Shown here: positions 16,583-25,578 of the stretch, one piece after another
Layout: each line of letters starts with the position of its first letter
Numbering within the stretch: position 1 is the stretch's first letter
Assembly (NCBI GenBank): GCA_041586155.1
Contig: JBFHAT010000005.1
Span: forward strand, 36,029 to 100,028
Direction: 5' to 3'
DNA length: 64,000 nt
DNA from: JBFGJH01 sp041586155
Lineage (GTDB): Bacteria; Actinomycetota; Acidimicrobiia; Spongiisociales; JAENVV01
Notes under the pieces: model-generated
The model's input: only the letters and a program-made list of their open reading frames with translations
Database searches by the model: none
Told to the model about the DNA's origin: nothing
Made by a program: the position numbers and the translations under genes

Positions 16583-17305
16583 GTGGCAACCACCGAGCTT
16601 GAGCGCCCCCGCCGCCAGATCTGGCTCGTCGACCTCTATCGCTCCGACATCGGCAAGAAGTACGCGATGGCACTCTCGGGCATCATCCTCTTGGGGTTCG
16701 TCGTCGCCCACATGGTCGGCAACCTCCATCTCTTCGAGGGCCCAGAGAAGATGAACGAGTACGGCGAGTTCCTTCGCGATTTCGGCGAGCCGGTTGCGCC
16801 CCGCAGCGTGGTGCTGTGGCTCCTTCTGCGGATCCCCCTGATCGGCGCCTTTGCCGTGCACATCCATGCCGCCTACGCCCTGACGTACGTCAACGCCAAG
16901 GCCAGGCCCGACAAATACCAGCAGCCCCGAGAGTGGCTGGCGGCCAGTTACGCGTCACGCACGATGCGATGGTCCGGAACGATCGTGCTTCTCTTTCTGA
17001 TCTGGCACCTGGCCGATCTCACCTGGGGTTGGACGTTCGTGAACCCTGACTTCGAACGGGGTATGCCCTACGAGAACGCGGTGGCATCGATGAGCCGCGC
17101 GGGTGTCGCGGCGCTCTACGTCGTGGCCAACGTCGCGCTCGGATTTCACATCTTTCACGGCGCATGGAGCCTGTTCCAGAGCATCGGCGCCAACCATCCC
17201 CGCTTCAATCGGTGGCGCCGGTGGCTCGCCCAAGGGCTGGCGACCGTCGTCGTACTGGGCAATGTGGCTTTTCCCATCGCCATCTTCACCGGTTTCGTGG
17301 GTTGA
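16583..17305 (+). CDS. sdhC: Succinate dehydrogenase cytochrome b558 subunit
   Basis: A 240-residue membrane protein with five hydrophobic segments, of the b558-type succinate dehydrogenase / fumarate reductase family. Histidines suited to heme ligation lie in VVAHMVGNLH, AVHIHAAYAL, LIWHLADL and GFHIFHGAWS. It anchors SdhAB to the membrane and passes electrons to menaquinone. GTG 16583 is chosen because AGGAG lies 4 nt upstream; an ATG at 16553 is the alternative. It is the first gene of sdhCAB. Confidence 0.9.
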   Translation: MATTELERPRRQIWLVDLYRSDIGKKYAMALSGIILLGFVVAHMVGNLHLFEGPEKMNEYGEFLRDFGEPVAPRSVVLWLLLRIPLIGAFAVHIHAAYALTYVNAKARPDKYQQPREWLAASYASRTMRWSGTIVLLFLIWHLADLTWGWTFVNPDFERGMPYENAVASMSRAGVAALYVVANVALGFHIFHGAWSLFQSIGANHPRFNRWRRWLAQGLATVVVLGNVAFPIAIFTGFVG

Positions 17306-17319
17306 GGAGGTCTGGCGAA

Positions 17320-19239
17320 ATGATCACCCTCGACGCACGCATCCCGGAGGGCCCCATCGACCGGCTCTGGGAGAACCACAAGTTCGAGATGAAGCTGGTC
17401 AACCCCAACAACAAGCGCAAGTTCACGGTGATCGTGGTCGGCACCGGACTCGCCGGTGCCTCGGCTGCCGCCACCATGGCCGAGTTGGGCTACCGCGTGA
17501 AGGCCTTCACCTACCACGACTCCGCGCGGCGAGCCCATTCCATCGCCGCCCAGGGCGGCATCAACGCCGCCAAGAACTACCACGGCGACGGAGACTCGAT
17601 CTTTCGGTTGTTCTACGACACCGTGAAAGGCGGTGACTTTCGGTCCCGGGAAGCAAACGTCTACCGGCTGGCCGAGGTGTCGGTCAACATCATCGACCAG
17701 GCCACCGCCCAAGGCGTCCCGTTCGCCCGCGAGTACGGCGGGCTCCTCGACAACCGCAGCTTTGGTGGAGCGCAGGTGTCTCGTACCTTCTACGCCAGGG
17801 GCCAGACCGGCCAACAGCTGCTGCTCGGGTCGTACCAGGCGTTGTCGCGTCAGGTAGCGCTGGGCAACGTCGAGCTGCACCGACGAAGCGAGATGCTCGA
17901 ACTCGTCATGAAAGACGGGCGAGCCGTGGGCATCGTCACCCGCGACCTCGTCACCGGCGAGATCGCCTCCCACAGCGCACACGCAGTGGTCCTGGCCACC
18001 GGCGGCTACTCGAATGTCTACTACCTCTCCACCAATGCAATGGCGTGCAACACCACCGCCATCTGGCGAGCTCACCGCAAGGGGGCGGCGTTTGCCAACC
18101 CGTGTTTCACCCAGATCCATCCGACCTGTATCCCCTCTTCGGAGGAGTTCCAGTCGAAGCTGACGCTCATGTCGGAGTCGCTGCGCAACGACGGTCGCAT
18201 CTGGGTACCGATGAAAGCCGGGGACACCCGCCCGCCTCACGAGATCCCCGACGCTGAGCGGGACTACTACCTCGAGCGCAAGTACCCGGCGTTCGGCAAC
18301 CTGGTGCCTCGCGACGTGGCCAGCCGCAACGCCAAGACGATGGTGGATCAAGGCAAGGGTGTCGGCCCCCTCGAGAACGGCGTCTACCTCGACTTTGCCG
18401 ACTCGATCGCCCGCCTCGGCCGCGACGTCATCGAAGAACGGTACGGAAACCTTTTCGAGATGTACGAGCGGATCACCGACGAGGACCCCTACCAGATGCC
18501 GATGAGAATCTATCCGGCTCCCCACTACACGATGGGCGGATTGTGGGTCGACTACCACTTGATGACGACGATCGACGGGTTGTTCGCCATCGGCGAGGCC
18601 AACTTCTCCGACCATGGCGCCAACCGGCTTGGAGCATCAGCGCTCATGCAGGGATTGGCGGACGGGTACTTCGTGCTTCCCTACACCATTGGCAACTACC
18701 TTGCCGATTTCCTCGGCGAGGACCCGGTGCATCCCGAGGACTCGGCTTTCGGGGAGGTGGAGCAGGACGTGAGGGACCGCGTTGCCCGCTGGCTGTCAGT
18801 CAAGGGGAGCCGCACGATCGACTGGTTTCACCGCGAATTGGGCAAGATCATGCTCGAGTACTGCGGCATGACTCGTTCGCAGGCCGGGTTGGAGAAGGCA
18901 TTGTCGGAGATCCCGGCGCTCCACGATGAGTTTCGCAATGACGTGCGGGTGCTCGGCTCATCCGGCACCCTGAACTCGTCGTTGGAGAAGGTCGGCCGAG
19001 TGGACGACTTCTTCGAACTGGCCCAAGCCATGTGCGTCGACGCCCTCGACCGAGCCGAGTCGTGCGGCGGCCACTTCCGCGAGGAGTACCAAACCGAAGA
19101 AGGCGAGGCGCTCCGACGTGACGACGAGTTCGCTTACGTTTCGGCCTGGGAATGGTCGGGTGATCCGGGGGCTCCGGTGCTCCACGAGGAGCCTCTCGAA
19201 TTCGAGCACGTCGAGCTGACTCAGAGGAGCTACAAGTAA
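17320..19239 (+). CDS. sdhA: Succinate dehydrogenase flavoprotein subunit
   Basis: A 639-residue flavoprotein of the long (type B, non-coliform) kind. The dinucleotide-binding motif GTGLAGASAA lies near residues 43-52; the covalent FAD region RRAHSIAAQGG follows near 70. Succinate-site motifs are present (TQIHPTCIP and the RLGASAL arginine). It oxidises succinate to fumarate in the TCA cycle. GAGGAGG precedes the ATG by 9 nt, 15 bp after the sdhC stop. Its stop overlaps the sdhB start by one base (TAATG), so the subunits are coupled. Confidence 0.95.
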   Translation: MITLDARIPEGPIDRLWENHKFEMKLVNPNNKRKFTVIVVGTGLAGASAAATMAELGYRVKAFTYHDSARRAHSIAAQGGINAAKNYHGDGDSIFRLFYDTVKGGDFRSREANVYRLAEVSVNIIDQATAQGVPFAREYGGLLDNRSFGGAQVSRTFYARGQTGQQLLLGSYQALSRQVALGNVELHRRSEMLELVMKDGRAVGIVTRDLVTGEIASHSAHAVVLATGGYSNVYYLSTNAMACNTTAIWRAHRKGAAFANPCFTQIHPTCIPSSEEFQSKLTLMSESLRNDGRIWVPMKAGDTRPPHEIPDAERDYYLERKYPAFGNLVPRDVASRNAKTMVDQGKGVGPLENGVYLDFADSIARLGRDVIEERYGNLFEMYERITDEDPYQMPMRIYPAPHYTMGGLWVDYHLMTTIDGLFAIGEANFSDHGANRLGASALMQGLADGYFVLPYTIGNYLADFLGEDPVHPEDSAFGEVEQDVRDRVARWLSVKGSRTIDWFHRELGKIMLEYCGMTRSQAGLEKALSEIPALHDEFRNDVRVLGSSGTLNSSLEKVGRVDDFFELAQAMCVDALDRAESCGGHFREEYQTEEGEALRRDDEFAYVSAWEWSGDPGAPVLHEEPLEFEHVELTQRSYK

Positions 19240-20003
19240 TGGACCTGACTCTCGAGGTGTGGCGGCAGCCACACGCCGACGCGCCCGGCTCCATGGTCAC
19301 CTACGAAGCGAGGGACATCTCTCCCGACATGTCGTTTCTGGAGATGCTCGACGTGGTGAACGAGCGTCTCATCCAAGACGGAGAGGAGCCCATCGTTTTC
19401 GACCACGACTGCCGCGAAGGAATCTGCGGCTCGTGCGGTCTCATGATCAACGGCCAGGCCCACGGCCCTCAGCTCGGCACCGCCACCTGCCAGCTGCACA
19501 TGCGCAAGTTCGCGAATGGCGACACGATCATGATCGAGCCCTGGCGGGCCGCCGGCTTTCCGGTGATCAAGGATCTCGTCGTCGACCGAACCGCCTTCGA
19601 CCGCATCATCGAGGCCGGCGGCTACATCACCGTGCCCACCGGTTCGGCGCCCGACGCCAACCTCATTCCGGTCCCGAAGGAGGCGGCCGACACCGCCTTC
19701 GACGCCGCCGCGTGTATCGGGTGCGGCGCCTGTGTTGCAGCCTGTCCCAATTCGGCGGCGCAACTGTTCACGGCGGCCAAGGTCGCTCATCTCAATCTGC
19801 TGCCCCAAGGCCAGCCCGAGCGCTGGACCCGGGTTGAGGCCATGGTCGACACCATGGAGGAGTACTTCGGCTCGTGCACCAACCACGGAGAGTGCGAGAA
19901 GGCCTGCCCCAAGTCCATCTCGATCGACTTCATCGCGCTGCTCAACCGCGACTACATCAAGGCCAAGGTGATCAACCGTCGCCTGGCCGGTCAGACCCGC
20001 TGA
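19239..20003 (+). CDS. sdhB: Succinate dehydrogenase iron-sulfur subunit
   Basis: A 254-residue electron-transfer subunit. The N-terminal ferredoxin domain has a [2Fe-2S] set (CREGICGSC and a later TATC). The C-terminal domain has CIGCGACVAACPN and CEKACPKSI, which bind the [4Fe-4S] and [3Fe-4S] clusters. It carries electrons from the FAD in SdhA to the quinone site in SdhC. It is the last gene of sdhCAB, and a weak GGCCGATC inverted repeat with a 13-nt loop (20040-20068) lies after it. Confidence 0.95.
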   Translation: MDLTLEVWRQPHADAPGSMVTYEARDISPDMSFLEMLDVVNERLIQDGEEPIVFDHDCREGICGSCGLMINGQAHGPQLGTATCQLHMRKFANGDTIMIEPWRAAGFPVIKDLVVDRTAFDRIIEAGGYITVPTGSAPDANLIPVPKEAADTAFDAAACIGCGACVAACPNSAAQLFTAAKVAHLNLLPQGQPERWTRVEAMVDTMEEYFGSCTNHGECEKACPKSISIDFIALLNRDYIKAKVINRRLAGQTR

Positions 20004-20051
20004 CGAGGCCTTCGGCCGTCGATCGCAGTCACCGAACGTGGCCGATCTCCA

Positions 20052-20080
20052 TTGTGGAACGATCGGCCGACTGGTACCAT
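20052..20080 (+). promoter_or_regulatory. Possible promoter of the first tadE-tadG pair
   Basis: TTGTGG (20052-20057) and TACCAT (20075-20080) are 17 nt apart and lie 56 nt upstream of the tadE start. The match to a -35/-10 promoter is fair. CATTGTGG in it recurs near the second tadE promoter. Confidence 0.35.
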
Positions 20081-20135
20081 CGACGCGGGGTTGAAGGGCT
20101 CGTCCGGGGGCCCACCGCTAGGGAGCGTGTTACGG

Positions 20136-20573
20136 ATGGCCTATCGCCATAGATGGCGTCAGAGAAGGGAAGACGATGGCGCCGCGCTGGTCGAGTTCGC
20201 CATTCTCGCCCCATTCTTGATTCTGCTGGCGCTGGGGATGGTCGAAGCCGGATGGGCGTTCAACGCCAAGCTCGACGTGACCCATGCCGCCCGCGAGGCC
20301 GGCCGACTCGCGGCAGTCAATACCGATACCGCCGCCAACATGGTGGCCGAGGCGTGCAGCCGTATGGACCTCTCCAACAACACCACCATCGAGCTGACTC
20401 GCACGGGGGCTCAGATCGGCGACGAGCTGGCCGTCGACGTGATTCACAACTACACGAGCATCACCGGCGGCTTCATCCCGTTCTTCAACGGCATCACCGT
20501 CAACTCGACCGTGGAGATGCGCCTCGAACAAGACGCCACCTGGTCGGGGATCGCGGGGCCGATCTCATGTTGA
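20136..20573 (+). CDS. TadE-like pseudopilin (first copy)
   Basis: A 145-residue protein with a short basic N-terminus and a TadE-type membrane helix beginning GAALVEFAILAPFLILLA (about 14-31). The Glu five residues into the helix is the family hallmark. A small extracellular domain follows. TadE-like proteins are minor pseudopilins of Tad/Flp pili and related secretion systems. The start is uncertain: ATG 20136 is preferred, GTG 20127 is possible. It overlaps the next gene by 7 nt. No Tad ATPase, secretin-like or platform gene is in the window. Confidence 0.78.
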   Translation: MAYRHRWRQRREDDGAALVEFAILAPFLILLALGMVEAGWAFNAKLDVTHAAREAGRLAAVNTDTAANMVAEACSRMDLSNNTTIELTRTGAQIGDELAVDVIHNYTSITGGFIPFFNGITVNSTVEMRLEQDATWSGIAGPISC

Positions 20574-22069
20574 GCCGGTTCCGTCGCAACGAGCGAGGCG
20601 CCACCGCCGTGATGGTCGCCTCGATGATGCTGCTGCTGATGGGCATCGCCGCCCTCGTCGCCGACTGGGGCATGGGCACCTCGGTGCGCCGGGCCGCTCA
20701 GAACGCCTCCGACGCCTCTTCACTGGGCTCGGCGATCGAGTTCACCATCAACGCCGGCGCCAACCCGATGCAAGCAGCGGTAGACGAGGTGTATGACCTG
20801 GTGAACCGCAATATGGCCGATGCGCCGACCGCGGCAGACTGGACCGCCTGCGTCGACCCCACCCCGCTCGCCCGGCGAACCTTGAGCGACGGCGCGCTGT
20901 TGGGGGTGGTGGGTGGTTCCGACTGCATCAGCTGGAGCGCCAACTTCGACGAAGTCCGGGTGCGCATCCCCACCCGAGGCGTCGACACGTTCTTCGGGTC
21001 GGTGTTCGGCATCAACCAGATCGACGTGGCAGCAGAAGCACACGCTGCGGTGGTCGGCAACAGCGGCGGAGGCGGTTTCGCCTTTCCCACCGGGGTGTTC
21101 AGCGACGCCGGCGGCACCGAATTCTGCATGAAGACCGGCACCGGCGCCCAATCCCACAACAGCTGCGGTGACCCCACCACCGGCGACTTCGGCAACTTCC
21201 GGCCCTACTGGTACGCCGAGATCGCCCCCGGCGGCCCCAACTCGGAGTGCACGTCGGGCGAGCAACCCACTCCGATGTCACGGGTCATGGCGGTCGGCAT
21301 GGACCACGAGCTGGGTCACTGGATCGCCGGCAGCGACCGGAGGAACGGCGCCGGATGCCCGGCCGCGGCCGGCCCGCCCAAGCCCAACATGCTCGACTCT
21401 GCAGCTGGCTACACGAAGACCGACATCAGCAACGGGCTGGTCAAGGGCGGCGTCTACGACGGCGCATTCGCCGGGCGACTCGACGGTGGCTACGACACCG
21501 GATGGGGCACCACCACCGTCTTCGGCTTCACGATCGACAACCGTCCGCTGTGGACGATGATCGATCCGAGCGTGGGCACTCCGGAATGCATCGCGGCGCG
21601 GGCCCATCCAGCCGCTCCCGCCGACGCCGCCGCCTATGACGCTGCCTGGGCGGACATGCTGGCATGCCTCAGCAACCACACAGGGCTTCTGTTCACCTCA
21701 GCCATTGAGAGCTCGGCCCGGCTTTCAGCGGTCCCGAAATTCATCGAGACCACGCCGCTGCCCAACAACTCGTGCTGCTACCACGTCGACTACATCGTCC
21801 CGATGTGGATCCAGGACCTCTACGTCGTCCTCTCTCCCCAGCTCACGTGCAACGGCACCCTCGACAACGACCCGGTGGAGGGAACCTGTGTCTCCCGGCC
21901 CGGGCTGAACGGCACGATCAGCATCGTCGCACCGGGGCAACGGGTCCTCGACTCGGCCAGCGGGGTCGTGCTCGAATGCGACCATCTGCCCGACGATCTG
22001 TGCAACTCGCTCAGCGGAGGCCCTGGGGGCGGCACCAACAGCTTCACCGGCGTCGAGCTGACCCGCTGA
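20567..22069 (+). CDS. TadG-like Flp pilus-assembly protein (first copy)
   Basis: A 500-residue protein with a basic N-terminus and a TadG-type helix (ERGATAVMVASMMLLLMGIA, about 7-26), then DWGMGTSVRRAAQNASDASS, the region shared with other TadG proteins. A long extracellular domain rich in Cys, Gly and Asp follows. It contains HELGH at 247-251, a zinc-peptidase-like pattern that is not kept in the paralogue downstream. It probably has an envelope or surface-structure role coupled to TadE. Translation is coupled to the tadE copy before it. Confidence 0.72.
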   Translation: MLSRFRRNERGATAVMVASMMLLLMGIAALVADWGMGTSVRRAAQNASDASSLGSAIEFTINAGANPMQAAVDEVYDLVNRNMADAPTAADWTACVDPTPLARRTLSDGALLGVVGGSDCISWSANFDEVRVRIPTRGVDTFFGSVFGINQIDVAAEAHAAVVGNSGGGGFAFPTGVFSDAGGTEFCMKTGTGAQSHNSCGDPTTGDFGNFRPYWYAEIAPGGPNSECTSGEQPTPMSRVMAVGMDHELGHWIAGSDRRNGAGCPAAAGPPKPNMLDSAAGYTKTDISNGLVKGGVYDGAFAGRLDGGYDTGWGTTTVFGFTIDNRPLWTMIDPSVGTPECIAARAHPAAPADAAAYDAAWADMLACLSNHTGLLFTSAIESSARLSAVPKFIETTPLPNNSCCYHVDYIVPMWIQDLYVVLSPQLTCNGTLDNDPVEGTCVSRPGLNGTISIVAPGQRVLDSASGVVLECDHLPDDLCNSLSGGPGGGTNSFTGVELTR

Positions 22070-22146
22070 AGGCGACCGGCATGGCCGGATGCCGTAGTTA
22101 ACCGCTGCTAACATCGCCCCTCCCGTTCGACGAAAGAGGCGAGAGC

Positions 22147-22536
22147 ATGGGCGTGAAATACCTCAGCGAAGAATGGGCCAACGCATTCACCGATGCGCTG
22201 GCCAACCACGACGGCTTCCAGAGTGCCATCGGCACCACCGACCTCGGAGTCCAGTTCCAGGTCACCGACGCCCCCGACGGCGGCACCGTCGACTACTACC
22301 TCGACATCGGCAACGGATCCGCCAAGATGGCGCTGGGTCAGCTCGAAGACCCCGAGGTCACGATCGCTTCCGACTACGAGACGGCCGCGGGCATCTCGAA
22401 AGGTGAGCTCAACACCCAGGCAGCCTTCATGACCGGAAAGATCAAGGTGACCGGCAACCTGGCGGTGTTGATGATGCATCAGCCGATCGTGTCCAACTGG
22501 ACCGCCGCCGCCCAGACCGTCGACATCGACTACTAG
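22147..22536 (+). CDS. SCP2 sterol-transfer-like domain protein
   Basis: A 129-residue single-domain protein of the SCP-2 fold. The alternating sheet pattern (VDYYLDIGNGSAKMALG), DPEVTIASDYETAAGISKGEL and AFMTGKIKVTGNLAVLMMHQP, the last a characteristic SCP2 stretch, support this. These small domains bind lipids or acyl-CoA in a hydrophobic tunnel; the bacterial role is poorly known. It sits between the two tadE-tadG pairs but has its own ribosome site (GAGGCGAGAG), and its function need not be linked to them. Confidence 0.82.
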   Translation: MGVKYLSEEWANAFTDALANHDGFQSAIGTTDLGVQFQVTDAPDGGTVDYYLDIGNGSAKMALGQLEDPEVTIASDYETAAGISKGELNTQAAFMTGKIKVTGNLAVLMMHQPIVSNWTAAAQTVDIDY

Positions 22537-22552
22537 CGTCTCACCAGATCTC

Positions 22553-22582
22553 ACTCATTGTGGTAACCTGACCACAATGAGT
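22553..22582. promoter_or_regulatory. 12-bp inverted repeat upstream of second tadE
   Basis: Perfect 12-bp arms (ACTCATTGTGGT at 22553-22564 and its complement at 22571-22582) flank a 6-nt centre. No T-run follows. The right arm covers a plausible -35 box, so it looks more like a repressor operator than a terminator of the SCP2 gene. Confidence 0.6.
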
Positions 22583-22597
22583 CGAAGGACCTATAGA
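22569..22597 (+). promoter_or_regulatory. Possible promoter of second tadE-tadG pair
   Basis: TGACCA (22569-22574) and TATAGA (22592-22597) are 17 nt apart, about 73 nt upstream of the tadE start at 22671. The -35 lies within the inverted repeat. Confidence 0.4.
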
Positions 22598-22670
22598 ACT
22601 CCGCTCACCGGACCGATAACCTCCAGAGGGGTCGCCAACCGGCATCACGCCGTATGAGGGAGTGGAGAAC

Positions 22671-23114
22671 ATGACGATCCGGGGCAGAATCGACTCGCGC
22701 CGTACCACGCTCGGCGAGGAGCGCGGCGCCGCCCTCGTCGAGTTCGCCGTAAGCGCCATGCTGCTGTTCACCCTCTTGTTCGGCATCATCGAGGCGGGGT
22801 GGGCCTTGTCGAATCAGCTCGATCTGCGGCATTCGGCACGCGAAGGCGCCCGAGTGGCGGCCGTCGGCGCCAACAACGCCGACATCGTCAACGCCGTATG
22901 CGATGCCATCAAGCCGGGACCCTTCCGAGCATCGGCAACCGTGGCGATCAACGGAGGGACCGACGTCGGAGACACCGTCGATGTCACCGTCACCGCCACC
23001 AGCAACGGGCTTTCCGGATTCCTCCCGGTCTTCAACAACATCATCATGGACGACACGGCCATCATCTACCTCGAACAGTCGCCCAACTTCGGAGCGGGCG
23101 GCACCTGTCCATGA
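22671..23114 (+). CDS. TadE-like pseudopilin (second copy)
   Basis: A 147-residue TadE-like protein, paralogous to the copy at 20136. The membrane helix reads GAALVEFAVSAMLLFTLLF (about 20-38) followed by IIEAGWAL. The NQLDLRHSAREGARVAAVG block matches NAKLDVTHAAREAGRLAAV of the first copy. GGAGA precedes the ATG. It overlaps the following TadG-like gene by 4 nt. The pair is probably an old tandem duplication of the first pair. Confidence 0.78.
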   Translation: MTIRGRIDSRRTTLGEERGAALVEFAVSAMLLFTLLFGIIEAGWALSNQLDLRHSAREGARVAAVGANNADIVNAVCDAIKPGPFRASATVAINGGTDVGDTVDVTVTATSNGLSGFLPVFNNIIMDDTAIIYLEQSPNFGAGGTCP

Positions 23115-24601
23115 TCGGCCGGCTCCGCACCGACGAGCGCGGCTCGACGCTGCTCATCGTGGCCTCGTCGCTGCTCGTCCTGATGGGTTTCGCCGCCCTG
23201 GCCGTTGATTGGGGGCTGGGCACCAACCAGCGGCGCGCCGACCAGAACGCCTCCGACTTCGGAGCACTGGGGGCCGTACAGTTCGCCAACCTCGACGTGA
23301 CCGCCACCTGCAATCAGTCCAACGTCCGCATGCGGGCCGCCTGCAACGGCGCCGAAGCGGCAATGACCGTTGTCGACCTCAATCTGACCTTCACCCCGGA
23401 CTGGACGCAGGCACCGTGCGATCCCAATCGCCCGGCCGAGTTCACGATCGTGTCGCCGCTGACCGACTGCATCAGCTTCACGTCGTCGCTCGACCGCGCC
23501 CGGGTGAGAACTCCGATCATTCCGGTCAACACCCAATTCGGAGCGGTCTTCGGCGTCACCGAGATCGACACCGCCGCCGAAGCAGAGGCAGGGGCCCGTT
23601 CGCTGCTGGGCGGGGCGGTGCTGCCGTTCGGAATCCCCAGCAACTTGGCCGGATCTTCATACGAGTGCTTGCGGTCGGGGGCGCATCCCCAGTGGGGACC
23701 CTGTGCGGGCGGTACCACCGGAAACTACGGGTCACTCGACGTTCCCACGTACGGCTCCGAGGAATTCGTGCAGGCCAACGGCGGCTATGTACCAACCATC
23801 ACCCGCTGCAACGGCGACACCAACGGACGCCTGACCTGGAACATTGCTGCCGGGGTGGATCATCCGATGAGCACCTACACCGTCGGCGATCCGATCGTGA
23901 ACGATCGGGCCTCCTGCCCGGTGTTCAACGCCGAGCCCAACCAGGTCGCCGCCCAGACCGGCATCGGCTCCGCGCTCGAGCCGGGCCTGTTTCAGTCGAC
24001 CAGCGCCTACTCGGAAGACGGCACCGTGATCCCCGGTCGGCTCAGCCGGGGCGGCAACCAGGTGCAGATCAAGAACGGGGTGTGGGCCGACGACACCCCG
24101 CTGTGGGACTTCCTGTTGCCGGGAACTTGTGCCGGTGTGCCCGGGGTGACCGGTCAGGTCGACAACCACGCCGAGATGGAGCTGTGCCTCGACGCCTGGA
24201 TGGCCGGCACCGTGGTGGGCATCATCTTCGACCCCGACATTGGGACCTCGGTCCGGTACGGTTTCGCCCCCGAGCTCGACCGCCCCTTCGGGCCGGGCAC
24301 CCAGGACTACTTCATCGAGCGTTTCCGGCCTGTCTACCTCGACACGAGCTGGTTCAAGTGCACCGCCTCCGGCCAATGCGACACCGTTCATTCGCCGGGT
24401 GAGCTCGACCCGTCGATCAGCAATCCCACCGACTCGTGTGCCGCCATCGCCGACCCGGTGCTGACCTGCGGCCTCTTGGTCGCCTCACAGGACATCGCTG
24501 CCCTGTCGGCCTACATGCTGCAACCCGACATGCTGCCGGCCTCGATCCGCCAGCCCATTCCTGCCGACGACGACCAGCTCGCCTACAACCTGTCGGGCTG
24601 A
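23111..24601 (+). CDS. TadG-like Flp pilus-assembly protein (second copy)
   Basis: A 496-residue protein similar in plan to the TadG-like protein at 20567: N-terminal helix (GSTLLIVASSLLVLMGFAA), DWGLGTNQRRADQNASDFG, then a long extracellular domain with many Cys. The two extracellular domains have diverged strongly; this copy has VDHPMSTYT where the first copy has MDHELGHWI. It ends 38 bp before the convergent mdh gene. A role in a surface appendage or envelope complex is inferred only from family. Confidence 0.72.
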   Translation: MIGRLRTDERGSTLLIVASSLLVLMGFAALAVDWGLGTNQRRADQNASDFGALGAVQFANLDVTATCNQSNVRMRAACNGAEAAMTVVDLNLTFTPDWTQAPCDPNRPAEFTIVSPLTDCISFTSSLDRARVRTPIIPVNTQFGAVFGVTEIDTAAEAEAGARSLLGGAVLPFGIPSNLAGSSYECLRSGAHPQWGPCAGGTTGNYGSLDVPTYGSEEFVQANGGYVPTITRCNGDTNGRLTWNIAAGVDHPMSTYTVGDPIVNDRASCPVFNAEPNQVAAQTGIGSALEPGLFQSTSAYSEDGTVIPGRLSRGGNQVQIKNGVWADDTPLWDFLLPGTCAGVPGVTGQVDNHAEMELCLDAWMAGTVVGIIFDPDIGTSVRYGFAPELDRPFGPGTQDYFIERFRPVYLDTSWFKCTASGQCDTVHSPGELDPSISNPTDSCAAIADPVLTCGLLVASQDIAALSAYMLQPDMLPASIRQPIPADDDQLAYNLSG

Positions 24602-24639
24602 TCTCACTCATCGGGCGATCTCAACCGAGCCCGTCGTGG

Positions 24640-25578
24640 TCACTCGAGCGACAGCGAGTGGAGCTCGTCCACCTTGGCTTTCACCGCTTCAGCCGCGTCG
24701 TGGAGAGCAGCACGCTCTCCGTCGGTCAGGTCCAGCTCCACCACCTGCTCGACGCCGTTGGCGCCCAGCGTCGCCGGGACGCCAAGATAGACCTCGTTGA
24801 TGCCGTACTCGCCGCCGACCCATGCACAGACCGGCATCTGGTCGTGTGAGTCGGTGACGATGGCCCTCACCATTGCCGCTGCAGCGGACGATGGGGCGTA
24901 GTAGGCAGAGCCGGTCTTCAGAAGCGCGACGATCTCCGCGCCGCCGTCGCTGGTGCGTTGCACCAGGCTGGCGATGGTGTCATCGTCGAGGACCTCGGTG
25001 AGGGGCGCCCCGTCGACCCGACACTGGGAAGGAACGGGGACCATCGTCTCGCCGTGCGAACCGAGGGTGAGTGCTTCGATCTTCTGGATATCGACGCCGG
25101 TCTGTTCCGAGATTAAGTGGGCGAATCGCGAAGAGTCGAGGATCCCGGCCTGTCCCATGACCTTGTTGCGGGAGAGACCGCTGACCTCGGCGGCGAGCGT
25201 CGTCATGTGATCGAGCGGATTGGTCACCACCACCAACGTCGCGTCGGGCGACGCGTCCATGATCTGTTCGGTCACGGCTTTGACGATCTTGGCGTTCACC
25301 TCCAGCAGATCCATGCGACTCATCCCCGGCTTGCGAGGAAGGCCGGCGGTGATCACCACGACCTCGCTACCGGCCGTGTCGGCATACGAATTGGTTCCGA
25401 CCACCTTGGTCGAGTACCGCTCCACCGGCCGGCTCTGATTCATGTCGAGGGCCAGGCCTTGGGGCAGACCTTCGACGATGTCGGTCAGGACGACCTCATC
25501 GACGATGTCTGCCTGAGCGAGGCGCATCGCAGTCGTCGAGCCGTACTTCCCGGCTCCCACTACGGTTACTCTGCGCAT
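24640..25578 (-). CDS. mdh: Malate dehydrogenase (LDH-like type)
   Basis: A 312-residue NAD-dependent dehydrogenase. The Rossmann motif VVGAGKYG (6-13) and Asp in VLTDIVEG bind NAD. The substrate loop GLPRKPGMSRMDL has the arginines typical of malate rather than lactate specificity, and the catalytic His is in TLGSHGETMVP. It interconverts malate and oxaloacetate. The ATG at 25578 is chosen because AAGGAG lies 9 nt upstream; an ATG at 25596 lacks one. The gene is monocistronic, convergent with tadG and divergent from the lipoprotein gene. Confidence 0.93.
   Translation of the reverse strand: MRRVTVVGAGKYGSTTAMRLAQADIVDEVVLTDIVEGLPQGLALDMNQSRPVERYSTKVVGTNSYADTAGSEVVVITAGLPRKPGMSRMDLLEVNAKIVKAVTEQIMDASPDATLVVVTNPLDHMTTLAAEVSGLSRNKVMGQAGILDSSRFAHLISEQTGVDIQKIEALTLGSHGETMVPVPSQCRVDGAPLTEVLDDDTIASLVQRTSDGGAEIVALLKTGSAYYAPSSAAAAMVRAIVTDSHDQMPVCAWVGGEYGINEVYLGVPATLGANGVEQVVELDLTDGERAALHDAAEAVKAKVDELHSLSLE

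Noticed and set aside
20040..20068. GGCCGATC inverted repeat as terminator of sdhCAB
   Set aside because: The loop is 13 nt, there is no U-run, and it overlaps the likely tadE promoter; kept only as a remark.
20153..22069. A 638-codon start for the first TadG-like gene
   Set aside because: The part before 20567 overlaps tadE in another frame and is Arg-rich shadow; ATG 20567 begins a proper N-terminus with a membrane helix.
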